Shown: positions 1 to 10,644 of the stretch, piece after piece
Numbering within the stretch: position 1 is the stretch's first letter
Layout of the letters: each line of letters opens with the position of its first letter
Assembly (NCBI GenBank): GCA_015039365.1
Contig: WION01000353.1
Location: 1-54,863 of the forward strand
DNA from: Amanita rubescens
Lineage: Eukaryota > Basidiomycota > Agaricomycetes > Agaricales > Amanitaceae
Length of the DNA: 54,863 nt
Reading direction: 5' to 3'
Made by a program: the position numbers and the translations under genes
Notes under the pieces: model-generated
The model's database searches: none
Told to the model about the DNA's origin: nothing
What the model saw: the letters and a program-made list of their open reading frames with translations, nothing else

Positions 1-4
1 ATCC

Positions 5-905
5 TTACACTAGAATCAACGATAAAGAGAGCCAAAATATTTCTTCTGTGACCAGGCCTAGTGGGATCGACGAGTCTGAAGAGGGATATTTGGGAACGTG
101 GTCAGCCTGCCTTGTCGTGTTACGACGCTCCAGATGTCTGGCCTCCTCTGTCGCAACCAAAGACATCTTCGATCCACCAGTGGTATCGTCAATGTGTCTG
201 CTGTCGATGTAAACAATGACGCGTCCGACAATCATCTCGATGATATGATACAATCCCTCGTGACCGCAAACTGTTAATGCAACGTTAATTAATAGCAAAA
301 CCGAACTAGTCGAGCTTAAATTACCTCGCCACGTCACGGGGAATTTCAATGTTGCATGGAAGTCATTGAAACTTTCTGCTGAACGTTGACTTCATGTTTA
401 ACCATCCCCGGCTCGGGTGGCCAACGAATTTCTGTGGTGGCCTATAATCTTCGTCCACGCAGAACTCGAGCATAACGCCTTCACAGCTAACGACGGATGA
501 ACCAGATCCGGGATGCCAATCCCGACGAGACGGGCAAACGTCTTCTAGGCCTTCAACGGCCTGATTCAAGTCAATTCGCCAATCTTCTGGTACGGCCAGA
601 TCAGATTGGGCGACATCTCCGTCCGTAATCATCCCCGTCTTTTCAAAAATCGCGGCATCGCAGCTCTTCGATACGCCAATCAACATTATGTCGACATCAG
701 GCGCACCTAACGGTTCTTTCCCATTCATCGGCGGTCTCGTCGTTGAGAAACTGGTTTAATGTGATTATTAGGCCTAGGGAATTTGAAGCGCTCCCATACC
801 TTTTTATGTGGCTTATCAGTGAGCCCGTTCATCAACTGCAACATTGTGAATTCACGCAGGGTAGTCAGATTTAAACCGTTGAGACGTTAGCGATGGACAA
901 CGGCG
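5..905 (-). pseudogene. DUF4246-family gene relic
   Basis: Blocks resembling the fungal DUF4246 family lie in order on the minus strand. The first has 'TLREFTMLQLMNGLTDKP' (about 799-872). The second has 'EKTGMITDGDVAQSD' followed by 'GLEDVCPSRRDWHPGS' (about 490-720). The third has 'FSRKFQ' (about 363-380), and the last has 'HEGLYHIIEMIVGRVI' (about 220-275). The reading frame changes between the first two blocks. The segment after the DWHPGS block lacks the usual conserved continuation. Directly after SRKFQ a TGA stands where the family normally has Trp, and the same frame then continues with LPCNIEIP. The last block runs to a stop at positions 5-7. The family match is from memory of its motifs, and the function of DUF4246 proteins is not established. 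The frame breaks and nonsense codon point to a dead gene. Sequencing error at one site could not explain all of them. Confidence 0.6.
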
Positions 906-1494
906 TTGAAATTCTCACTCCCTTATAATCTTTGGTGATCAATGCTAAATATCGTTGTTGTAGTTGTCAGCTTCACCGAATCTGAAGCATCGCTGCTGGT
1001 CGTACTAGCCATTGAGAGAAAAAATTGACAGCAGCCAGCGCTTATGCAAACGCGAATAACAGCTTAACTGATAAATGGAGGAAATGCGGAAAAAGTGTCA
1101 TGTGTCATTTATTTGTTCCTGTTTTATGCCACCGAGTTCTCCACGACATACCGCGTCAAACGGAAGACATTCAAGGCGAAGCCTAAAACTCGGGGTCTGA
1201 ACAAATCAGAAGCTATATCTGACCGAGAGTAATCCAATGTTTGTCCAGGGCTGAAGAATATCCAGGCGACACGAGTCACGACTCTACAAATTCAATACAT
1301 AGGCGGCCAAACTCGTGGTCCGGCTCCTATGCCAGTATGGACCGAAGACATGAAGCGTGAAGTAGGACAGCCCAAGACATTCTCAGGGTAGATAATAGAG
1401 TTTCAATGCAAAGTCTTGCTCGGGGCTCTACAGAACAAGTAGTATAAAGCCTGGAGCCCAACGCAGAGATCTTCACCATTCGGACAAGTCCAAC
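906..1494. other. Intergenic, upstream of peroxidase 1
   Basis: No coding frame is supported here. The right end is the promoter of the first peroxidase gene and the rest shows nothing recognisable. Confidence 0.5.
1444..1449 (+). promoter_or_regulatory. TATA box of peroxidase 1
   Basis: TATAAA lies 46 nt before the ATG of the first peroxidase. The inverted copy of the gene has TATAAA about 70 nt before its own ATG. Confidence 0.5.
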
Positions 1495-3276
1495 ATGTGG
1501 AAAAGTCGGGCTCTTCTCTTCTCCCTCGGTGCTGCTCAAATCTTGCCCACTTTCGGGGAATACATTTGGCCTGCCCAAACCGACGCTCTTGAAGATATCA
1601 TCTTCAATGACAGTGGGTACAACGAGGCAGGTGTTGGCAGCCACATCGTGAGGTGTGGTGATGAAGGACGTGGTGGACCCGGCGCTCAAATTGCTGCTAC
1701 ATGGGTAAGCAAAAGCCCAATTGAACCATGACGGAAGCTAACGCTGTACTCCAGCTCCGCACTGCTTACCACGACATGATCACTTACCGTGGCGCAGAAC
1801 GCGCAGGTGGTCTTGACGCCTCCATTCTTTTTGAAACTGACCGTATGGAGAACATTGGTATTGGCTTCAACAATACTTTCCTGTACGTTTTTGTCCGACC
1901 ATCTTATGAACTATTCACTGACAACCCAAAAGCGATTTGCAACCAGGATACAGCTCCCGCGTTCCAATGGCTGACCTGCTCAGCGCTGCAGCTTACTTTG
2001 CCCTCCGCAAGTGTGGTGGTCCCGCCATCGACGTCCGTGCTGGCCGAGTCGATGCTCAAGAAGCTGGCACTTTCGGCGCTCCCGACCCGACAGAAACATT
2101 CCACGTTCACAGAATGAAATTCGAACGTGCTAACCGTACTCAAAGCCAAATGATTCAAATGATTGCCTGCGGTCACTGTAAGTTTCTCCCATCACCCGCA
2201 CCATCCTCCTCTCACCGCTTCATTCCATTCAAGCTATCGGCGGTGTCCATGGAAACGACTTCCCTTTCATCACCTCCGACTCTGCTCTGGATGCCATATC
2301 GCACTTCGACTCCACCTTTAACGTATACGATAACCATGTCTCTCTCGATTTCATCTCCGCAAATACGAGCAACCCATTGGTGGCTGGCCCTCATCAGTCC
2401 AATTCAGATTTCCGGATCTTCTCTTCAGACAATAACAAGACCATCACCGACATGTCCACGCCAGAAGGATTCGCGGAGACCTGCAAGGAAACGATTACTC
2501 TGATGGTCGATACGGTCCCGGAAGGTGTCACCCTCACTGATCCTATCACGCCCACCCTCATTAGACCGACCAACCTCCAACTGACGGTCGCCGAAGATGG
2601 CGGCGTCAACATCCAGGGCGAGGTGCGCGTCCACACAACTGGGGTCTTCAATGCGCAACTCCTCGACGTCGAACTCACTCTCGTCGACCGCAACGGCAAG
2701 ACACTTCCCAACAAGATCAAAGCACCATACATCAACCGCGGGTTCGGTCTCGACTACATATTCGACTACTGGACAATCAATGTCGACAGCCTAGCAGGCG
2801 TTTCGAGCGTGTTTGTGAAGGTCAGGGACACAATGTTCACCAATGGTGGGAAAGGCTTCGAGATCTCGGACAAGGTCGTTTTCCAACAGCAGCAATCGTG
2901 CTATGACGCCTCTACCAAGATGCTCACTGTGTACGGTGTTGTCAGCACATCGATTCAGAACCCCAAGGTCGATCTTGAGGTTGTCGACATGCGCCCGCGT
3001 ATCGGATCCATCATTCCCGGGTTGTACAAGGACACTGTCAAGATGACGAAGGTGACAAATGGCAAGATGTACACCGGCTACGACCTGTACAAGGGTACAT
3101 ACACTTACACGATGACCGAGGGAGGTGAATTCAGCGTTGCTGCTTACTCGGGCGGTAAACGCTACGCCGATGACTTCAAGATGACGAGTCTTTACAATGG
3201 TGTCTCTTGCGTAAGTACATTTGATCTGCTTTTCCGACCTGAAAATTCACATGCGTTTTGGTAGACTGCCAACTAA
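1495..3276 (+). CDS. Secreted heme peroxidase with C-terminal unknown domain, copy 1
   Basis: Five exons (1495-1704, 1755-1882, 1933-2177, 2234-3210, 3265-3276) give 523 aa with all junctions in phase. Residues 1 to about 21 look like a signal peptide, so the product is probably secreted. The plant-type peroxidase fold is shown by distal R72 and H76 in 'LRTAYHDMI', by 'AGGLDASILFE', and by proximal heme ligand H194 in 'ACGHSIGGVHG'. Such enzymes reduce peroxides while oxidising an organic substrate; the substrate here is unknown. From about residue 285 to the end a region of about 240 residues, apparently rich in beta strands, has no name I can give. The last exon encodes only three residues. 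Start choice rests on the signal peptide and on identity with copy 2. The gene is a near duplicate of the convergent gene at 4348-6135. It is not a classical lignin or manganese peroxidase. Confidence 0.9.
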
Positions 3277-4347
3277 ACGTTTACAACAAGTGTTTTTTTT
3301 CGGGAAAAATTGATATTAGTATGCTGGCATAGACTTCCCAGTACATGATAATTCATAGTAATCCGACGTTCATGTCGCGACTTGGTATTTGACTAAAATA
3401 TATGTCATTCTATCTTTCAGTCTTTTGACTCCGAGTTTTGTTGCCGTTACTCGGTTTTTGGCGCGAATCCCCGTTACTACGTCGAGCGTTTGTGCTCGAG
3501 TTTGACGCCTGGTGCTGCCATAATAGAGTGCCGACGTCATCTGGTACTACCGGGTTTGTTTGGAGTTTGAATCATTTCTTGCCCAGAGTACTTATCTCAA
3601 AACAATAGGTATTTCGCTGCGTGACTTATGAAGTGGACGCTAAGGGAAAGTTACCATCTCCAATCTTTTGCATTCGTGGTGAGTGCTGAGAAGGTGAAAA
3701 AAGACGTTTCTAACGTCGACGATGTATGACCTTGGCAACGCTCGGAAACGCGTCATCGCTCAAGTCCGGGTCCAAACTCCGTTTACCCGGCTTCAAAAAT
3801 CTTGGACGTATCAGGCCTAGATGTCGGTTTGAAAACGGAGTTATGTATCTCGGTTGACTCCACACCGGGTACTAACTTCAAAGTGTTCTGAAAAGGCTGT
3901 TGCAGTGAAAAGACGCGACGGTGGCGCCGAGTCAGATCCCGAGTTTCAAGCAGTTCTTGTCAATCACTATTGATCTCCTAATAAGGTATGGTAGATCTAT
4001 TACCCCGGTGGATCGACACTTGTTTGATCTGCCACTTCGACCCCGAACGTGACCTGGGGTAAAACCTCCGGTGCTGATCCGGATCCTTACAGTTTTTTTT
4101 CCAACGAAGTGCAGGTTTGAAAAATATATGCTTTATTAGTCAAGTATAAAACATTCGTAACTATATGACAACGTTGTGTGTAGCGTGAGGGAGGGAGTTT
4201 TTCTACAAATAACATGACACTATCGAAACCGCGAACTTCCAGGTTTACGGAGATCCCTGAACTTTCTGTAACGCGTATTGAGCCTAAGATTATTGAGGAC
4301 AAACGAGAAGGGTGACCTACAGATATAGGAAAAGTTAAGAAAGTTGT
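3277..4347. other. Convergent spacer between the two peroxidases
   Basis: About 1.07 kb between the two stop codons has no supported gene. It must hold both 3' ends. A 10-bp perfect inverted repeat (AACTCCGTTT at 3775-3784, its complement at 3833-3842) sits near the middle. There is no clear mirror symmetry across the spacer by eye. Confidence 0.5.
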
Positions 4348-6135
4348 TTAAGCCGTAGTCTAGAGCAGTGCAGATCAATTAGTATAGAGTTCGACAAACG
4401 GTGATTATGGTCTGCTTACGCAGTTGCCATTGAGGAGGCTCGTCTTCTTGAAGTCATCGGCGTAGCGTTTGCCGCCTGAGTACGCAGCAACGCTGAATTC
4501 ACCTCCATCAGTCATCGTGTAGGTGTATGTACCCTTGTACAGGTCGTAGCCGGTGTACATCTTGCCATTGGTCACCTTCGTCATCTTGACACTGTCCTTG
4601 TATAACCCGGGAATGATGGATCCGATACGCGGACGCATGTCGACTACTTCGAGTTCGACGTCGGGGTTCTGGATGGATTTGCTGACAACACCGTACACAG
4701 TGAGCATCTTAGTAGAGGAGTCGTAGCATGATTGTTGTTGTTGGAAAACGACCTTGTCCGAGATCTCGAAGCCGTTCCCGCCATTGGTGTACATCGTGTC
4801 TCCGACTTTCACAAATACGCTCGAGATGCCTGCTGGGCTGTCGACATTGATTTGCCAGTAGTCGAATTGGAAGTCGAGACCGAAGCCGCGGTTGATGTAC
4901 GGTGCTTTGATGCTGTTGGGAAGTGCCTTTCCGTTGCGGTCGGTGAAGGTGAGTTCGACGTCGAGGAGTTGCGCATTGAAGACCCCGGTTGTGTGGACGC
5001 GCACCTCGCCCTGGATGTTCACGGAGCCGTCTTCGGAGATCGTCAGTTGGACGTTGGTCGGTCTGAGGGGGCTGGGTGTTATGGGATCAGTGAGCGTGAC
5101 GCCTTCTGGGACCGTATTGACCATCAGAGTAATCGTTTCCCTGCAAGTCTCCGCGAATCCTTCTGGGGTGGACATGGCGGTGATGGTCTTGTTACCGTCG
5201 GAAGAGAAGATCCGGAAATCGGAATCGGACTGATGAGGGCCAACCACCAATGGGTTGCTCGTATTTGAGGAGATGAAGTCGAGAGAGACATGGTTATCGT
5301 ATATGTTGAAGGTGGAGTCGAAGTGCGATATGGCATCCAGAGCAGAGTTGGAGGTGATGAAGGGGAAGTCATTTCCATGAACACCGCCGATAGCTTGAAT
5401 AGAATGAAGCAGTGAGCGAAGGAAGGTACGGGTGACGGGGGAAACTTACAGTGACCGCAGGCAATCATTTGAATCATTTGGCTTTGAGTACGGTTAGCAC
5501 GTTCGAATTTCATTCTGTGAACGTGGAATGTTTCTGTCGGATCGGGAGCACCGAAAGTACCAGCTTCCTGGGCATCGACTCGGCCAGCACGGACGTCGAT
5601 GGCGGGACCACCACACTTGCGGAGGGCAAAATAGGCTGCAGCGGTGAGTAAATCAGCCATTGGAACGCGAGAGCTGTATCCTGGTTGCAAATCGCTTTGT
5701 CGTCGTCAGTAAACTGATCACGCTTTGTGCATGAAACGGGAACGTACAGGAAAGTGTTGTTAAAGCCAATACCGATATTCTCCATGCGGTCAGTTTCGAA
5801 AAGAATGGAGCCGTCAAGACCACCAGCGCGTTCTGCGCCACGGTAAGTGATCATGTCGTGATAAGCAGTGCGGAGCTGGTGTACAGCGTTAGCTTCCATC
5901 AAGGTGCAATTGGACCTTTGCTTACCCATGTGGCAGCGACTTGAGCGCCGGGTCCACCACGTCCTTCATCACCACACCTAATGATGTGGCCGCCAACACC
6001 TGCATCGTTGTACCCACTGTCGTTGAAGATGACATCTTCAAGAGCGTCGGTTTGTGCGGGCCAGATGTATTCCCCGAAAGCGGGGAGGAGTTGAGCAGCA
6101 CCGAGGGAGAAGAGAAGTGCCCGGCCTTTCCACAT
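4348..6135 (-). CDS. Secreted heme peroxidase with C-terminal unknown domain, copy 2
   Basis: Five exons (6135-5926, 5875-5748, 5694-5450, 5393-4420, 4359-4348) give 522 aa. Exon sizes equal those of copy 1 except one codon fewer in exon 4, and intron positions are identical. The signal peptide, distal 'LRTAYHDMI' and proximal 'ACGHSIGGVHG' are kept. Most changes are conservative (for example LVDRNGK to FTDRNGK in the C-terminal region), so both copies look functional. The pair is tail to tail, which means the duplication was inverted rather than a simple tandem. Introns differ more than exons, as expected if coding sequence is under selection. Confidence 0.9.
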
Positions 6136-7327
6136 ATCGTTCTGATTTCTTTTGCAAGACGTTGCTTGTGATGTGGGATGGTTTCGTCGAGACGTAGCGT
6201 TCGGTTTATATCTTGTTCATTTGGTTGACCCAGGTAATCTGGAATATTAATCTGGTTGCTCTGCGAGGAGATGTTTGTTGTCGGACGTGCATACGATAGT
6301 GGTAGGGTCCTACCAAGGTTACCGCGGGCTTGGTATGGATCAATACCAATACGGGCACGCACTATGTCGAACATGTTAATTTCCCCGCTTTTCCTTACCT
6401 CGGGATGCACTGATATTGAAAAGTAGAACTCGATTTGGAACATGACGTTTTTCAATGCGCATCGTAGCTCGCGTTAGTTTTAAACATCAGTCTTATTGAT
6501 TGCTCTTGTGAGGGAACATAGCTGTTAGCTTGTGCGCAAGACGTGTGGGCTTGGCAAGTCCGGTTAACGACGTCGATCCTGGGGGGCTTGGATCCAACTT
6601 GAGTAGACATCAAACCAGAGTCAGGCACACGGACACTGTGCCATATTATACAGGAATATAGCATTGAGCTGGTGACTTCCCCAGTAAGGACTATTTGGTA
6701 GGACATCTCGGGATATACGAGGAAGCCAGTCATCGGGAAAGAGAGGCAACGCACTGAAATTGATATCAGTCGGTGCGGGGTGTAAACGTACAGCTTTAAG
6801 CTCGGTGCCCTCCCGACATGTCTGCCGCTTCATTTCGTGTAGTGAACAGGTGGTCAGTGACTGATGAGGCTTTACACCGAGTTAATACAGGATGCCCACA
6901 TTGCGGTGCCTGCCAGCTCTCCATGGTTACTGGTCGTCCGCCGACGTTGTCGGCGTGGCACGGGTTTAATAGGGTCTACCCTGAGAAAAGATCAACATCT
7001 CTTCCACGAACTTTCATTCAATGCAGCTCAGCACTCTCGTACGTCCTCTCTAGAGTTACAGTAAGAAGCCAAAAGACAAAAAAGGCAATTCAAAATGAGT
7101 GACGCGTCGTGACAACCGTAACCCGAAATTTGGGTTTACCAAGGTTGCTTGCTTCTCCCATCGCCGTTTCCGTCTAGATTTCTTCAAGTCTCCTACATTC
7201 GCAAATTCATGCATTTGGAGGGCCATATTGCCTGCTAAACACACTACTACGCGCAAAAATCTACCACAAACGATCCTGACGGTAAAATCGTCCTGATTAG
7301 CGCATTCGAACCATTCTAGATTCAACC
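6136..7327. other. Divergent intergenic region, peroxidase 2 and cdh1
   Basis: Both flanking genes start here, so the 1.2 kb should hold two promoters and 5' leaders. No coding frame with plausible splice sites or conserved motifs was found. Confidence 0.5.
6205..6210 (-). promoter_or_regulatory. TATA box of peroxidase 2
   Basis: On the minus strand TATAAA lies 70 nt upstream of the ATG at 6135. Confidence 0.4.
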
Positions 7328-9300
7328 ATGTCTGGACTCAAGAACTCGCCTTTTGGCAAGCGCTTGCGAGCGTCGCAAAGAGAAGACGCTGCTGAAGACA
7401 CGCCGCGTCGTGGTCGCCTCAAAAATCCCGTGTTTGGAGTGGCACCCCCAGCCCCGATGGCGTCTTCGTCCACTCCTGGTCTAGACTCCCCATCGCGTCC
7501 AACAACCAGTGGGAGCTCGGCTGGGCCGGATTCGCCTGTTGACAGGTCTTTCTCTCGGCCAAGGACGACCATAACGTTCGCGAAGGGAGCTGACTACGGC
7601 GACCGGTTTGTGCCGTCTCGCGATACTGGTGATATGCGCACTTCGTATCATCTGATGGAAGAAAGTGGCCCTTCTACACCGTCGCGTAACAGAATCATCC
7701 CATCAGAGTCCGATGCTCTCAAAGGCATGTTGTTGATCCACATACATACGCCCATTTGTCTAATCGTTCCTTAGAGCAAGCCAATGCCATATTCAACACT
7801 ATCCTCCACGCTGAAGTAACTCCTCCTTCTCCCCGCCGCCCTTCTTCGCCATCCCGTCCCATTAACAATCCTGTGCCACCAACCACGCCCACACGTCGGC
7901 GCCTCTTTAACTATAATTCACCATCAGCTTCTCACCCTGCCACCCCTACACGTGCAAGAAGACTGGACACTCCAACGGATGAAGCATATGCGATGAGTCC
8001 CGTACGAGCCGAGAGTAGGCAGTTACTCGAGAGTCCAAGACGACAGTTGCGCAGTGTTTGCAAGACGCCGTACAGAGTGCTCGATGCTCCGGAACTTGCA
8101 GACGATTTCTATCTCAACTTGGTTGACTGGTCAAGTACGAACGTACTCGGAGTAGGGCTCGGGAGCTGCGTTTACCTTTGGACTGCCCATAATGCCGCTG
8201 TGAACAAGCTGTGCGATTTTTCGGATTCGCAAGATACAGTGAGCTCGGTTTCATGGGTACAAAAGGTTAATTTTCCATATACCGTCTGAAACGATGACTA
8301 ATGCCCGTATCCTCAGGGCACGACCCTTGCCGTTGGTACACTATCCGGTCGACTCCACATTTATGACGCGTCCACATTGGTGCTCCAACGTACGTACAAC
8401 CACGCGCACGCGCAGCGAATAGGTGCCTTGGCCTGGAATGCACATGTCTTGTCATCTGGATCACGCGATAGACTCGTGTTGCACAGAGACGTCCGCGTCG
8501 CGAGTCATAAACCATTTCGAAAAGGACAAGGTCATCGTCAGGAAGTCTGCGGGTTGAAATGGAGTGGCGACGCAGGTCCGGGAAGCGCAGCGCTCGCCAG
8601 TGGAGGAAACGACAACAAGGTCTGTATATGGGACCTCAGAGGCTCGAGGCGGGGTAGAGTTGGTTCAAGTACCACTTCCCTTACGTCTGGGGTCGGTTCC
8701 GGACCAGGTGGAAGTATCGGCACTGGTGCCAGTAATAACACCGGAGCAGGACCAAGCACAGGCGGAACTGCTGAAGATGGTGGCGACGTACCGTTATGGA
8801 AATTCCATGAGCACACCGCTGCCGTGAAGGCCTTGGCGTGGGACCCGCATATATCTGGTGTGTTGGCAACGGGAGGAGGAACGCAAGACAAGCATATACG
8901 GTTTTGGAACGTGGGCACGGGTACGATGTTAAATGAACTAGACACTGGAAGTCAGGTATGCTCTTTACCTCGGTTTTTCTTATCACAACTGAACGTCTCT
9001 CGATAGGTTTGCAATCTCGTTTGGTCGCTTACTTCACACGAACTTGTGTCAACCCATGGTTTCTCATCCACCACGGCCCAAAATCAGATATGCATATGGA
9101 AGTATCCAACGTTGAACATGGTTGCTTCGCTGACTGGACATACGAATCGTGTATTGTACCTAGCCATGAGTCCAGATGGCGAGACCATCGTGACTGGTGC
9201 AGGTGACGAAACGCTTCGTTTCTGGAATGCATTTCCCCGGAGGGAAAGGAGCGAACGGGAACGGGAAAGCCGACTCGATTGGGGGAAGTTGATCAGGTGA
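7328..9300 (+). CDS. cdh1: APC/C activator Cdh1 (fizzy-related, WD40)
   Basis: Four exons (7328-7724, 7775-8265, 8317-8955, 9007-9300) give 606 aa. The protein recruits substrates to the anaphase-promoting complex in late mitosis and G1. Visible marks are the C-box DRFVPSR at residues 92-98, a Cdc20/Cdh1-type WD40 propeller from about residue 260, and the C-terminal Ile-Arg tail (ends GKLIR) that docks on the APC/C. The N-terminal third is rich in S/T-P sites next to Arg or Lys, as expected for CDK inhibition of Cdh1. Cdc20 is less likely because the C-box context and the '[22 protein letters not shown]' entry resemble Cdh1. A Gly/Ser/Thr-rich insert of about 45 residues interrupts the propeller. 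Intron 1 (7725-7774) starts with GCATGT, so a GC-AG intron is needed to keep frame. All other introns are GT-AG. Confidence 0.92.
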
Positions 9301-10644
9301 AGAATATCAAGTCACTGTCGGCGTTCCTCTGTCTGGTATGCTACTATTTCGTGACTTAAGTTGACATTGGCAAAACTGACATCAACGATTCGGTTCCGTT
9401 CTAGGGAGAAGCCGCCAACACCCCTTCGACTGCTTAATCTATGACTCTTATGGCCGTCTGACTCTTGGCACCATCCAAAGGCAGCACGGCAAATACACTC
9501 TGTATATAACATGGAACGACGCCGATATCTGCTTCACAAGGCGTATACATGCTAGTTTCGGGTTCAGCAGGAATCAGTCTTCGTAGGAGAAGGCAACTTG
9601 AAACTCGATTCATGAAGCTCTGTCGAATCCACTTCGGCTGTCTTTGCTTCCTGTATAGCTAAACTACTCCCCACACACATTACATATACAATCATCATGC
9701 AGCGGGTCTGCTTCTATTTATCAAGCGCCATACGTAACATCGGTTCCGCTTCCATCACAACCTGTATACCAAGTCACGCCGCCCAAGTACTGCCGTCGTT
9801 AGTCCGTTTGGCCTCCCTCGCCTTATTACGGGCGATTCTCGGGCCTGAAGTGCTGCGACTTGCTCATCCCACCTCTGTCTATCAGAGTTGCGCCGCGTCG
9901 CTCTTATCGACGGGCTAGTATCGAGACTCAGGGACTTGCGTGGTTACCAACAAATGGATGAAATCTCACCAAAGTAGGGGACTTCATGCGTTTGTCGTTG
10001 TCCTATCCGGATCGGTAACATTGGGGTTGACCTACCTTGGCCTTCTCCGTGGAACATTGATGCGAAGATGTTCGATTCGATTCTGCGGTCTCACGGTCGC
10101 CCTCCCAATCTTTGCATTGTCGCGGTCTTTCGGCCCCGGTTGGTGACAGTGGCTCGGATCGTTTACTTATTGCTTATTGCTTTTTGTCGCATGTGCGTCC
10201 TATCATTCCTTTTTTTTTCCTGTTTTCCTACCTCGATATCGATTTGGTCTACATACACCTTGAATATGTCATGTCATTCTTTTAGCTTTGTGTTCCCTGC
10301 TTTTGGTACTTTTATTTCACTCTCGTCAATGTCTAGTATCGCTCGTTTTAGTTGTGTACTATACTATGTTGAACATGGATAAATATGTGTATACGACTGC
10401 GCTAGCTCTATTGCTGTTCCGTCATATTTGTCACCGACATCGAGATTCTGAACCATGACTTGCACTCTAGTAACATTGCTAAATGTCATCTTACCGTGGG
10501 CGTGTCGAGATCAGTTACAAGGAGCAGAACGAAATACGCTGCCAGGGAGGATCTAGTAACAATCCCAAGCAAAGCGATGCTAACCGTAATCAGTGCTTCT
10601 TTCATATTATTTGGTCTAAAACCCCGATCATTCTATCTCTATAT
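9301..10644. other. Intergenic between cdh1 and the MFS gene
   Basis: Convergent region holding the 3' ends of cdh1 and of the transporter. A T-rich tract occupies about 10190-10330. No supported gene was seen. Confidence 0.5.

Noticed and set aside
5922..6455. 177-codon frame overlapping exon 1 of peroxidase 2
   Set aside because: Shadow of the real exon in another frame; the spliced peroxidase model explains the region.
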